Shown here: in pieces, positions 7,053 to 14,149 of the stretch
Layout of the letters: every line of letters begins with the position of its first letter
Numbering within the stretch: the first letter of the stretch is position 1
Assembly: GCA_030951095.1 (NCBI GenBank)
Contig: JAUZQI010000121.1
Span: forward strand, 1-14,848
DNA length: 14,848 nt
Direction of reading: 5' to 3'
Origin: Mariprofundus sp.
GTDB lineage: Bacteria; Pseudomonadota; Zetaproteobacteria; Mariprofundales; Mariprofundaceae
The notes under the pieces: model-generated
What the model was told of the DNA's origin: nothing
The model's input: only the letters and a program-made list of their open reading frames with translations
The model's database searches: none
Position numbers and translations under genes: made by a program

Positions 7053-8108
7053 ATGCAATCAAACATGCAAACGGATAGCAAGCACCACCCGCTGATTGGC
7101 GCTGCCGCGTTTGTGGTGATCATCGCCGGCATGCAGGCTGCCGCCTCGCTGCTGGTGCCTTTCCTGCTGGCTGCATTTATTGCCATCATCTGCCTGCCGC
7201 CACTGAACTGGCTGACTGCCAAACGTATCCCTGCTACTGCCGCTGTGCTGATTATCGCGCTCGTCATTATTGTGGTCGGGCTGCTCATCGGCGCTTTTGT
7301 CGGCTCCTCGGTAGCGGACTTTTCCCGGAATTTGCCAGCCTATCAGGAACGCCTGCAAGCATTGACCGGCAACACAATGCACTGGCTTGCCGGCTGGGGC
7401 ATTTCCATCTCATCACAGTCCCTGCTCGATGCGCTCAACCCGTCTGCAGCCATGGGAATGGCCGGCAAACTGTTGTCCGGACTTGGCAATATGCTGGCCA
7501 ATACCTTTCTGATTGTATTAACGGTGATTTTCCTGCTGATCGAAACCACTGCCCTGCCGCATAAATGGCATGCTATGGAAACTCGTGCGCCATCGATGCA
7601 AGGGTTTGATCAATTTGTACGCAGTGTCAGCGCCTATTTCTCCATCAAAAGCTGGGTCAGTCTGGCTACCGGTGTATTCATCACGATCTGGCTAGCTGTA
7701 ATCGGTGTCGATTATCCGCTGTTGTGGGGACTGGTGGCATTTCTGTTCAACTTCGTTCCCAATATCGGTTCTATCATTGCCGCCGTACCGGCCATTTTGC
7801 TGGCGCTGGTACAGCTGGGTGGTGGCGAAGCACTGCTGGCAGGCCTGGGTTATGTGATTGCCAATGTCATTATGGGAAATGTCATTGAGCCAAAATTTAT
7901 GGGGAAAGGTGTCGGGGTATCCACCCTCGTCGTCTTCCTGTCTCTGATATTCTGGGGCTGGGTGCTCGGCCCTGTCGGCATGTTGCTTTCCGTTCCACTG
8001 ACCATGATTGTAAAACTGGCACTGGAATCGAATGAACAAACACAGTGGTTGGCCATCCTGCTTGGCCCTGATGTGCCGAAAGCTAGGGAAGTGCTGATTA
8101 AACCATGA
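7053..8108 (+). CDS. AI-2E family transporter (PerM/TqsA-like), C-terminus altered by an inserted element
   Basis: This 351-residue inner-membrane protein belongs to the AI-2E superfamily of exporters and antiporters. Known members export autoinducer-2 or move Na+/H+; this one's substrate cannot be read from sequence. Hydrophobic helices lie near residues 13-50, 62-88, 145-165, 200-222, 225-275 and 285-330. Family segments include FVPNIGSIIAAVPAILLAL, GNVIEPKFMGKGVGVS and LGPVGMLLSVPLTMIVKLALE. It starts 3 bases after the BFD-like gene and lacks a Shine-Dalgarno, so coupling is likely; Met5 (7065) is an alternative start. The last codons (REVLIKP, stop) are encoded by the inverted repeat of the MITE-like element at 8083-8244. 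Without the insertion the protein would end ...DVPKAS. Confidence 0.93.
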   Translation: MQSNMQTDSKHHPLIGAAAFVVIIAGMQAAASLLVPFLLAAFIAIICLPPLNWLTAKRIPATAAVLIIALVIIVVGLLIGAFVGSSVADFSRNLPAYQERLQALTGNTMHWLAGWGISISSQSLLDALNPSAAMGMAGKLLSGLGNMLANTFLIVLTVIFLLIETTALPHKWHAMETRAPSMQGFDQFVRSVSAYFSIKSWVSLATGVFITIWLAVIGVDYPLLWGLVAFLFNFVPNIGSIIAAVPAILLALVQLGGGEALLAGLGYVIANVIMGNVIEPKFMGKGVGVSTLVVFLSLIFWGWVLGPVGMLLSVPLTMIVKLALESNEQTQWLAILLGPDVPKAREVLIKP

Positions 8109-8244
8109 TTCACGATCCTGCATGTGAAATAAACGATTTCTTCGTTAAAGATTTGAGCCATAGCGGTGCTATGCCTTGCAATCTTTGCCTTGAACTCATC
8201 CATCTGCGGTCTCATCAAACCAGATTTAATCAGCACTTCCCTAG
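8083..8244. mobile_element. MITE-like element with 16-bp terminal inverted repeats and CTAG target duplication
   Basis: The ends are perfect inverted repeats: GGAAGTGCTGATTAAA at 8087-8102 and its complement at 8225-8240. Both are flanked by CTAG (8083-8086 and 8241-8244), consistent with a 4-bp target duplication. The body is 154 bp, too short for a transposase. Inside are nested arms AAAGATT/AATCTTT (8147-8153, 8180-8186) around CATAGC/GCTATG (8159-8173), and AACGA/TCGTT (8132-8146). From memory, IS5 ends read GGAAGGTGCGAATAAG and IS5 targets YTAR, so an IS5-like parent is likely (inference). The element lies across the 3' end of the AI-2E gene. Deleting it with one CTAG gives GCT AGC TGA, a stop 7 bases before the next gene's ATG. 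On the minus strand it stays open throughout. Confidence 0.82.
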
Positions 8245-8255
8245 CTGACTGGCAC

Positions 8256-8375
8256 ATGGAAATTCTGTATCGCTGCCGCACATGCAAAACTGAGTTCCGA
8301 CTGGATGAACGAGAGCCATGCTGCTGCCCCAAATGCGGCAGTACCGTGGCCGATCTGATTCAGCGATTTTATTGA
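8256..8375 (+). CDS. 39-residue zinc-ribbon protein
   Basis: This tiny predicted zinc-binding protein has C7-x2-C10 (YRCRTCKTEF) and C24-x2-C27 (CCPKCGS), in the layout of FmdB-like zinc ribbons. Its role is unknown. The ATG at 8256 is preferred because the ribbon begins at once and the preceding frame belongs to the inserted element; no strong Shine-Dalgarno is visible. Before the MITE inserted, the ATG would have lain 7 bases after the AI-2E stop, as the last gene of that operon. Its 3' end overlaps the convergent yajD gene by 7 bases. It is short enough that a coding call rests mainly on the cysteine pattern. Confidence 0.65.
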   Translation: MEILYRCRTCKTEFRLDEREPCCCPKCGSTVADLIQRFY

Positions 8376-8680
8376 TCCATATCTTTCAATAAATCTTTAA
8401 GACCGGCAAAGCCCTTGTAGGTTGAACCGCTCGCATCCTCCCGCTTTACCGGCCCATGTGCATCGGCCTCCAGATAGCGTTGATGTTCATTGTCGTGGCA
8501 ATAGATGCAGAGCAATTCCCAGTTACTGCCATCAGATGGATTATTGCTATGATTGTGATCCTTGTGATGCACCGTGAGTTCGCGTAATTGTTTGCCTGCA
8601 AAATCACGACCACAACGGCCACAAACCCATGGAAACAGTTTTAAGGCCTGCTCACGATAACTCTCCGTATTGTTCTTCAT
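8369..8680 (-). CDS. yajD: HNH nuclease-family protein YajD
   Basis: This 103-residue protein is a close relative of E. coli YajD, an uncharacterised HNH-fold protein. Structural zinc cysteines are C20-x2-C23 (CGRCGRDF) and C58-x2-C61 (CIYCHD). The catalytic ββα-metal core is HHKDHNH (38-44), followed by DGSNWELLC and the final H66. The family resemblance is strong (RELTVHH, NNP-DGSNWELLC-YCHD-EH). Nuclease activity is expected from the fold, but the biological substrate is not known to me. It begins 10 bases after the SpoIIAA-like gene and is the last gene of the glyQ-led block. The Shine-Dalgarno is weak (GGTGAG 9 bases before the ATG). Confidence 0.93.
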   Translation of the reverse strand: MKNNTESYREQALKLFPWVCGRCGRDFAGKQLRELTVHHKDHNHSNNPSDGSNWELLCIYCHDNEHQRYLEADAHGPVKREDASGSTYKGFAGLKDLLKDMDQ

Positions 8681-8690
8681 AGTACGCTGC

Positions 8691-9068
8691 TCACCTGTTC
8701 TGTCCGTTGGCCTGAAGCCATGTCAAGGCGTCACTGTATTCATTAAAATGAAAATGTTTAAGTTCGGCACTGATAAAATGTGCTGAGATATGAGGAAAAA
8801 TATTCAATACAGCTGAATCGGAAACCACGGCGAGTTTTTTGATATGCCGGTGATGATCTCGCACAAAGCGGAAATGACTGAGCATACTGGCAAAGCTGTC
8901 CCAGCCGGGAAAAGCTTTGGTATGAATAATCAGGCCAGTCAGTTCCCCTTGCAGCTCTATGATCGGATCCACTGCCGCCGCCACACGTGCGAAATCCTGT
9001 TCGCTCAAAGCACCCTCCGGACAAACTGTCAGAATGGCATGCTCCTCATCGATATTAAAATGAATCAT
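8691..9068 (-). CDS. SpoIIAA-like (STAS-fold) protein
   Basis: This 125-residue soluble protein resembles the SpoIIAA-like family, which adopts a STAS-type fold. Members are mostly uncharacterised, with suggested roles in membrane or lipid association. Recognisable features are the opening strand (MIHFNIDEEHAILTV), a helix with LSEQDFARVAAAVDP, the GLIIHTKAFPGWDSF segment, and KKLAVVSDSA before the C-terminal helix. There is no serine in the canonical anti-sigma antagonist context, so partner switching is not implied. GGGAG 8 bases before the ATG at 9068 fixes the start; the frame is open for 30 more codons upstream, but these overlap the MEKHLA gene end. It lies 25 bases after that gene's ancestral stop and 10 before yajD. 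Confidence 0.85.
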   Translation of the reverse strand: MIHFNIDEEHAILTVCPEGALSEQDFARVAAAVDPIIELQGELTGLIIHTKAFPGWDSFASMLSHFRFVRDHHRHIKKLAVVSDSAVLNIFPHISAHFISAELKHFHFNEYSDALTWLQANGQNR

Positions 9069-9093
9069 ATCCCATCTCCCTTCGCACCACTGT

Positions 9094-9576
9094 TTACGCC
9101 AGTTTATGCCACATGCCAAACATCGCCGCCTGCCCGCAATATCCACCATCGTTATCATGCAAATTCCATACCGTTGCCTGCTCGATTAGAAAACGTCAGC
9201 CAGTACTGGAAACCCTGATGCCACAATAATCATCGATATAACCGTTTTCTGTCACACGTTTGAGCAGAGCCTCGCGTTCGGTTCGAACGGTTACTTCGGC
9301 TGATAACCTTGATGGCAGAGTCGTGAATGCATGCCAATCCATTTCAAACAATTCCTGCGCTCTGTGGTTGGCGTAGTTGATCACAGGATCCGCTTCGGTT
9401 CCATGAGAAAGCAGGGCAAAGGACGCAAAATAGAGCTTGCGGGCAGTAATAGCGGAATCGGTATCATCTTCAATCAATCCACAACCGCACCAGTGATTCA
9501 AACTGTCACTGAGCAATCTGATGTGATCCACCAGGAACCGGTTTGCATCACATGGCTCGGGAAAACGGTTATTCAC
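9094..9576 (-). pseudogene. MEKHLA-domain protein gene interrupted by an in-frame TGA
   Basis: The frame from the GTG at 9576 encodes a MEKHLA (PAS-related) domain: DPVINYANHRAQELFEMDW, then LPSRLSAE, EREALLKRVTENGYIDDY and GIRVSSTG. It then meets TGA at 9198-9196. Beyond it the same frame reads RFLIEQATVWNL...GQAAMFGMW and ends at TAA (9096-9094). This is exactly how the family continues, and the TGA sits where homologs have an arginine (SS-x-G-R-RF). One C-to-T change from CGA explains it. As it stands, a 126-residue product lacking the last strands would be made. UGA followed by C is a leaky context, so some readthrough is possible. The gene lies 26 bases after glyS. MEKHLA function is not established. 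Confidence 0.85.
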
Positions 9577-9602
9577 CCGGGCACACCCTGACCGAAACAG
9601 GC

Positions 9603-11705
9603 TTATAAACGGGAAACATCCGCCAGATTCAGGGACAGGGCACGCAAACGGGCCAGCAGGGCCAGCCGGTTGCCACGCGCCGCTTCATCTTCAGCCATTA
9701 CCATCACATCATCGAAGAAACTATCCACCGGCGTTCTCATCCGGGCCAGCACACTTAATGCAGGAGCAATGCTGCTGTTAAAGTCGGCCACTGATATGGC
9801 TGCCTGAAAATCCACTTCGGCTTTGATAAGCTCGTCATAGAGTACTGTTTCAGCAGCTTCGCTGAACAGCCTGACATCAACGGCATCGGGGGTGCTGTCG
9901 GCTTTCTTGAGGATATTGGCAATGCGCTTGTTGGCGGCGGCAATGGCCTGCCCTTCTTCCGAGTTTTCGAAACCTGTCAGTTGGCGCGCAATCAATGCCT
10001 CCCGGTATAAAGGCCGTGTTTCCGAAGAATGGACGGCGGCATCAATCGAGGTTCTGGAAAAGCCCAGATTGCCACTCAGGCCCAACAACCGTTCAATAAT
10101 AAAATCATGCACTTTTGACTTGGTGTCGTCCGAAATCGCAATGGTAACACGCTGCTGATTCCATTGTTTAGAAGCTTCATCAATCACCTTATCCAACGTC
10201 ATATCTATAGGATTTTTGGTATCGGTGAGCAGACGAATCAGACCGATGGCGGCGCGTCGCAGACCGAACGGGTCGGCACTTGCCGTCGGGATGCGCCCCA
10301 GATGGAAATAGCCCAGCAGTTTATCGGTGCGCTCAATAATACCGATAGCACGGGCAATGCGGTTCGCAGGCAAATTATCATCTGCACCAGTCGGGGCATA
10401 ATGGCGTTCAATGCCGTCAGCGACAGCATCTTTTTCACCATCCATGCGGGCATAAATACCACCCATATATCCCTGCAATTCCGGGAATTCGCCAACCAGT
10501 CCGGTGGTCAAATCAGATTTACACAACAGTGCTGCACGTTGTGCATCATCGGCATCCACCCCAAGCGCTTTGGCATTATCAAGCACAAAAGCACGCATGC
10601 GGCGCACCTGATCGCCAACCATGCCGAGACCGTCCTGAAAAACGATTTCGGATAATTTTTCGACGCGGGCATCCAGCGACTGTTGCGGATCGCGATCAAA
10701 ATAAAATGCTGCATCGGCGAGACGCGCATTGACCACGCGTTCATTGCCATGCGCCACAGCTGCAGGATTCTTCGATGCAATATTGGCCACGGTGAAAAAC
10801 ACCGGGCTGACCTTGCTGTCACTATCATATGAGGAAAAACAGCGCTGGTGATGTTTCAATTCAATACGGCTGACCTCTTCAGGAAGCCGCAGAAAATCCG
10901 CATTATATCGCGCCGCAATCGCCTGCGGCCATTCGACCAGATCGGTCACTTCATCCAGCAAAGCTGTATCTTCCACCAGCGTCACCTGTTCGCTGGCAGC
11001 TGCCTGAAGCAGTTGCTTTGCAATCAGCGCCTTGCGAGCATCACGGTCAGCGCGCACATATTGCGATTCCAGCCAACCGAAGGGATCGTTCACATCGATT
11101 TCACCACAGCTGCCATGTACGCGGTGCCCTCGACTTTCGGTACCGGTTGTGACGCCGGCAAAGGAGAAATCAATCACGTGGTCGCCTAAGCGCCCCACCA
11201 TCCAGCGTATCGGGCGAATAAAGGCATCGCTTCGTGTTTCGCCATCCTGCCATTGCATCTGTTTGGGGCTGGGTAATTTGCGCAACAATCCGGGCATGGC
11301 TTCAGCAATAATATCGGCAACAGGACGACCTTTGACCGTGCGCACCGCTTTCATGTAGTTGCCCTTGCCATCGCCCTTGTCGGCCAGTTCGAAATCATGC
11401 AGCGAAAGCCCGGATTTTTTGGCGAAGCCGTGGGCTGCGCCGGTTGGTTTTCCATCGGCAAAGGCTATGCGTTCCGGCGGCCCCCAAATGGTTTCTTCAC
11501 GATCTGCCTGCATGATCGGACATGCAGCCGCATGCAGCAATAAACGGCGTGGCGAAACGCCCAAACGGATGGATTCGGGAGCCACACCGGCACCGGCGAG
11601 TAGATTTTCGACAGCTTCTTTCAAAGCCGTGCCCATACGCGGCGCAACACCGGCTGGAATTTCTTCCGTGCCAATTTCGATCAGCAGTGGTTTCATATCA
11701 TTCAT
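9603..11705 (-). CDS. glyS: Glycine-tRNA ligase beta subunit
   Basis: GlyS is the beta subunit of the α2β2 bacterial glycyl-tRNA synthetase; it recognises tRNA and is required for charging. The 700-residue length fits the family (E. coli about 689). The N-terminus [13 protein letters not shown] is characteristic. Other landmarks are [17 protein letters not shown], the [22 protein letters not shown] segment, [16 protein letters not shown], and a C-terminal anticodon-binding (DALR-type) region ending near [20 protein letters not shown]. Its ATG overlaps the glyQ stop in an ATGA quartet, the usual coupling that helps equal subunit synthesis. It is followed by the MEKHLA, SpoIIAA-like and yajD genes on the same strand, with gaps of 10-26 bases. 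Confidence 0.98.
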   Translation of the reverse strand: MNDMKPLLIEIGTEEIPAGVAPRMGTALKEAVENLLAGAGVAPESIRLGVSPRRLLLHAAACPIMQADREETIWGPPERIAFADGKPTGAAHGFAKKSGLSLHDFELADKGDGKGNYMKAVRTVKGRPVADIIAEAMPGLLRKLPSPKQMQWQDGETRSDAFIRPIRWMVGRLGDHVIDFSFAGVTTGTESRGHRVHGSCGEIDVNDPFGWLESQYVRADRDARKALIAKQLLQAAASEQVTLVEDTALLDEVTDLVEWPQAIAARYNADFLRLPEEVSRIELKHHQRCFSSYDSDSKVSPVFFTVANIASKNPAAVAHGNERVVNARLADAAFYFDRDPQQSLDARVEKLSEIVFQDGLGMVGDQVRRMRAFVLDNAKALGVDADDAQRAALLCKSDLTTGLVGEFPELQGYMGGIYARMDGEKDAVADGIERHYAPTGADDNLPANRIARAIGIIERTDKLLGYFHLGRIPTASADPFGLRRAAIGLIRLLTDTKNPIDMTLDKVIDEASKQWNQQRVTIAISDDTKSKVHDFIIERLLGLSGNLGFSRTSIDAAVHSSETRPLYREALIARQLTGFENSEEGQAIAAANKRIANILKKADSTPDAVDVRLFSEAAETVLYDELIKAEVDFQAAISVADFNSSIAPALSVLARMRTPVDSFFDDVMVMAEDEAARGNRLALLARLRALSLNLADVSRL

Positions 11706-12562
11706 GCTTCCACCCCTGCATACGCTCTCGCCACAGTTCTTGCCAGCCCTCGAACCCGGCCGATAAAGCGCTGACGTTCTGCTACTGAAATTGCACCGCG
11801 CGCATCAAGCAGATTAAATGCATGGGAGGCTTTCATCACTTCCTCATAAGCAGGCAGTACCAGATTCTTTTCGCTTAACCGTTTGCATTCGCCTTCGGCA
11901 TGGTCGAATTGTTCATGCAGCCAGCTGCTATCCGCCACTTCGAAATTGTAGGTAGAGAACTCCACTTCATTGCGGTGGAATACTTCGCCGTAGGTCGTCT
12001 GTTTACCGTCTTCGGTTTCCACCCAGACCAGATCGAATACGTTTTCAACGCCCTGAATATACATCGCCAACCGTTCCAGCCCGTAGGTGATTTCACCAGG
12101 TGTGCGGGATAATTCTACACTACCCACCTGCTGGAAATAGGTAAACTGGGTGATTTCCATGCCGTTCAGCCATACTTCCCAGCCCAGCCCCCAGGCACCG
12201 AGCGTGGGTGATTCCCAGTCATCTTCGACAAAACGGATATCATGCACCTCCGGGTCGATACCGATGGTGCGTAGCGAATCGAGATAGAGTTCGAGAATAT
12301 TGTCCGGTGCCGGTTTGAGAATTACCTGAAACTGGTAATAGTGTTGCAAACGATTCGGGTTCTCACCATAGCGACCATCGGTCGGACGACGACAGGGTTG
12401 CACATAGGCTGTGCTCCAATCTTTATCGTCCAGCACGCGCAGAAAAGTGGCCGGATGAAATGTCCCCGCCCCCATGGATGAGTCGTAAGGTTGTTGCACC
12501 ACACAACCCCGTTTGGCCCAGAATTGCTGTAATGTAAGAATTAAATCCTGAAATGTTAACAC
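11702..12562 (-). CDS. glyQ: Glycine-tRNA ligase alpha subunit
   Basis: GlyQ is the catalytic class II alpha subunit that forms glycyl-adenylate. The 286-residue protein begins [20 protein letters not shown], with the family's GAGTFHP and LRVL segments. It continues with [20 protein letters not shown] and [21 protein letters not shown], both hallmark motifs. It is slightly shorter than E. coli GlyQ (303). The start is GTG at 12562 with GAGGGG 6 bases upstream. It is the first gene of the five-gene minus-strand block. Its promoter should lie in the 12563-12692 region, where no clear -35/-10 pair can be assigned. TTGCCG and TGATAT stand 17 bases apart, but this would put the transcript start almost on the ribosome-binding site. 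Confidence 0.98.
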   Translation of the reverse strand: MLTFQDLILTLQQFWAKRGCVVQQPYDSSMGAGTFHPATFLRVLDDKDWSTAYVQPCRRPTDGRYGENPNRLQHYYQFQVILKPAPDNILELYLDSLRTIGIDPEVHDIRFVEDDWESPTLGAWGLGWEVWLNGMEITQFTYFQQVGSVELSRTPGEITYGLERLAMYIQGVENVFDLVWVETEDGKQTTYGEVFHRNEVEFSTYNFEVADSSWLHEQFDHAEGECKRLSEKNLVLPAYEEVMKASHAFNLLDARGAISVAERQRFIGRVRGLARTVARAYAGVEA

Positions 12563-12607
12563 GATAACCCCTCATATCATGGCTGGAAAAACCGAACGGC
12601 AAACCTA

Positions 12608-12646
12608 GCCGCGCATGCAGATGCTTGCCAGCAAAGCATGCGTGGC
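12608..12646. repeat. Inverted repeat upstream of glyQ
   Basis: GCCGCGCATGC at 12608-12618 pairs with GCATGCGTGGC at 12636-12646 over 11 positions with one G-T wobble, enclosing 17 bases. Inside it, ATGCTT/AAGCAT at 12621-12639 offers a competing shorter stem. It lies 46-84 bases upstream of the glyQ start. Neither strand shows a T run after it, so it is not a standard terminator. It could be a leader structure or an operator. Confidence 0.5.
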
Positions 12647-12693
12647 ATTTGCGACACGGCAGACACTCAACCCAACCGGTCACAGGATATGAC

Positions 12694-12699
12694 TATAAT
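12694..12699 (+). promoter_or_regulatory. Consensus -10 box (TATAAT) for the outer-membrane barrel gene
   Basis: TATAAT is a perfect sigma-70 -10 hexamer. No good TTGACA-like -35 is found 16-18 bases upstream (the region reads CCCAAC). A TG lies 2 bases before it rather than the single base of an ideal extended -10. Transcription would start near 12706, inside the hairpin described next and about 70 bases before the first ATG. Calling it a promoter is inference from the hexamer and its position. Confidence 0.5.
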
Positions 12700-12742
12700 A
12701 GCCATGTATATCCGGGCTTCCTTCCCGGCTGTACATGGCTAT
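12698..12742 (+). promoter_or_regulatory. Long 5'-leader hairpin / operator-like inverted repeat
   Basis: Two 19-base arms, 12698-12716 and 12724-12742, are complementary except for one wobble and one mismatch, around a 7-base CTTCCTT loop. The arms share ATAGCCATGTA and end in CCGGG/CCCGG. The left arm overlaps the last bases of the TATAAT box and the expected transcription start. The structure could be a protein-binding operator or a stabilising 5'-UTR stem. No T run follows, so a terminator is unlikely. It lies about 20 bases before the GGAG of the barrel gene. Confidence 0.55.
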
Positions 12743-12774
12743 CATGCCGCGCCATCAAGCACTGGAGTACAGAT

Positions 12775-12792
12775 ATGCGCACATGGATCTAA
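12775..12792 (+). other. Five-codon start fragment (MRTWI, stop) directly before the barrel gene
   Basis: GGAG at 12763-12766 lies 8 bases before an ATG at 12775. That frame reads M-R-T-W-I-TAA and is followed immediately, in the same frame, by ATG (12793) of the barrel gene. MRTWI plus one residue plus MLTTLLALGLASPAWA would make a normal signal peptide with a positive n-region. The simplest reading is that the TAA replaced a sense codon such as AAA. Alternatively it is a deliberate leader minicistron with restart at TAAATG. Confidence 0.7.
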
Positions 12793-13341
12793 ATGCTTAC
12801 CACATTGCTGGCACTGGGGCTGGCAAGTCCGGCATGGGCTGCCGGCGAACATTATGTCGGAGCAGGGCTGGGAGCATTCAACCTGAATAATGGCGTCAAC
12901 AGAGACACCGTGTTTGGCGGCTATGTTATTCTCGGCCATCATTTCAATGAATATTTCAGTGCGGAGATTCGTCTGGGCGGCACGGCTAGCAGTGGTGATG
13001 GCGATGCTGTTATCGCTCAGCCAAAGCAGCGTATGGATTTTGTTGCGCATTACCTGAAACCGCAAATTGCCATCGCTTCAGACTTTATTGTCTATGGACT
13101 AGCTGGTTTTGCGGTGGTTCATGGCACGTATCAGGCTCCCGGTAAAGCGAAACAGAGCAAAAACCGCATCAGTTATGCCTACGGTGCCGGTGTAAACTAT
13201 CAGGCAACGGACGATTATTCAGTCGATGTCGAATTCACACACATGCTGGGTAAGCCCGGCAACACTGCAGCCACCATCAACACCAACTACAAAGGACTGG
13301 AAGCCAACACGTTCACTGCAGCCCTCAAATATCACTTTTAA
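12793..13341 (+). CDS. Outer-membrane beta-barrel protein (Opa/OmpA-like porin fold)
   Basis: This predicted small outer-membrane barrel has 182 residues from the ATG at 12793. The start encodes a signal peptide core (MLTTLLALGLASPAWA, cleaved before AGEHYVG) that lacks the usual positively charged n-region. Alternating-residue strands follow (YVGAGLGAF, TVFGGYVILGHHF, FSAEIRLGG, DFVAHYLKPQIAIAS, FIVYGLAGFAVVHG, SYAYGAGVNYQ, YSVDVEFTHML). The chain ends in Phe (FTAALKYHF), the normal BAM recognition end. No Shine-Dalgarno precedes 12793; the GGAG upstream serves the 5-codon fragment at 12775, so translation may rely on restart. The rest of the gene shows no damage. The stop overlaps the convergent lgt stop by 4 bases. 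Function is unknown. Confidence 0.85.
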   Translation: MLTTLLALGLASPAWAAGEHYVGAGLGAFNLNNGVNRDTVFGGYVILGHHFNEYFSAEIRLGGTASSGDGDAVIAQPKQRMDFVAHYLKPQIAIASDFIVYGLAGFAVVHGTYQAPGKAKQSKNRISYAYGAGVNYQATDDYSVDVEFTHMLGKPGNTAATINTNYKGLEANTFTAALKYHF

Positions 13342-14135
13342 TTCTTTTTCCGAAATAACAGAAACAGCCAGATCATACCTGCGGTCAGCATAGCAAAAGA
13401 GAGCAACATGCCCATGGTCACCTGGCCAAACAGGAATCCGAGTTGCACATCCGGCTGCCTGAAATTTTCACAGATAATGCGTGCAATCGCATAACCGATG
13501 AGGAATACAGCCACGCGAGCGCCAGCTGGCCAGTCCTTGTGGCGCAGCGACCACATCACGCCGAATAACACAATGCCTTCCAGCGTCATTTCATATAACT
13601 GACTTGGATGTCGCGGTTCAGAGCCGGCTTGCGGAAATACGATCGCCCATGGCACGTCGCTGACCCGCCCCCACAGTTCTCCGTTGATAAAATTGCCGAT
13701 GCGGCCAAACATCAGGCCAAGCGGTGCGACGGTGAAAAAACGATCTGCCAGTCCAAGAAACGGTAAATCATGTTTGCGGCAATACCACCAGCCGGCAATA
13801 ATCGGTCCGATCATGCCGCCGTGAAACGACATGCCGCCCTGCCAGATATACAGGATTTCAACCGGATGCCCCAGGTAGTAGCTAAAATTATAAAACAGCA
13901 CATAGCCAATGCGTCCACCAAGCACGACACCGAGAATCAATGTCGTAAACAGGCCTTCATAGACATCACGGGAAATCACTGTCTCCCACATGCCATCCTG
14001 CTGCAATTGGCGGCGCACCAGATACCAGGTGCCGAAGAAGCCGGCGATATACATCAGCCCGTACCAATGGATGGCCAACGGGCCAATTTGCAGCGCAACC
14101 GGATCAATACCGGACCAAACCCAATGCGTATCCAC
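13338..14135 (-). CDS. lgt: Prolipoprotein diacylglyceryl transferase
   Basis: Lgt is an inner-membrane enzyme that transfers diacylglyceryl from phosphatidylglycerol to the lipobox cysteine of prolipoproteins, the first step of lipoprotein maturation. Signature motifs are HWYGLMY near the start, the SFHGGMIG loop, the family signature GRIGNFINGELWG and the late ICENFRQPD. Seven hydrophobic helices can be followed. I chose the GTG at 14135 because GGAGGT lies just upstream (14144-14139, short spacing) and because it leaves 10 residues before DPVALQIGP, as in other Lgt proteins. In-frame ATGs at 14162 and at 14150 (TGATG overlap with the uppP stop) are real alternatives, giving up to 274 residues. 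uppP lies directly upstream on the same strand. Confidence 0.96.
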   Translation of the reverse strand: MDTHWVWSGIDPVALQIGPLAIHWYGLMYIAGFFGTWYLVRRQLQQDGMWETVISRDVYEGLFTTLILGVVLGGRIGYVLFYNFSYYLGHPVEILYIWQGGMSFHGGMIGPIIAGWWYCRKHDLPFLGLADRFFTVAPLGLMFGRIGNFINGELWGRVSDVPWAIVFPQAGSEPRHPSQLYEMTLEGIVLFGVMWSLRHKDWPAGARVAVFLIGYAIARIICENFRQPDVQLGFLFGQVTMGMLLSFAMLTAGMIWLFLLFRKKN

Positions 14136-14149
14136 AGTACCTCCATTCA

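Noticed and set aside
8087..8240. Integron attC site
   Set aside because: The inner hairpin has GTTAAAG and CTTGAAC at its base, but these do not match the attC core sites, and the perfect outer repeats with CTAG duplications fit a transposon-derived element better.
7850..8332. 160-residue minus-strand gene spanning the element
   Set aside because: It is antisense to the AI-2E coding region for much of its length and only joins element sequence to a shadow frame; no ribosome site or recognisable domain supports it.
9196..9198. In-frame TGA in the MEKHLA gene as a selenocysteine codon
   Set aside because: The aligned residue in the family is arginine rather than cysteine, no SECIS-like hairpin was seen just downstream, and a one-base change from CGA explains it.
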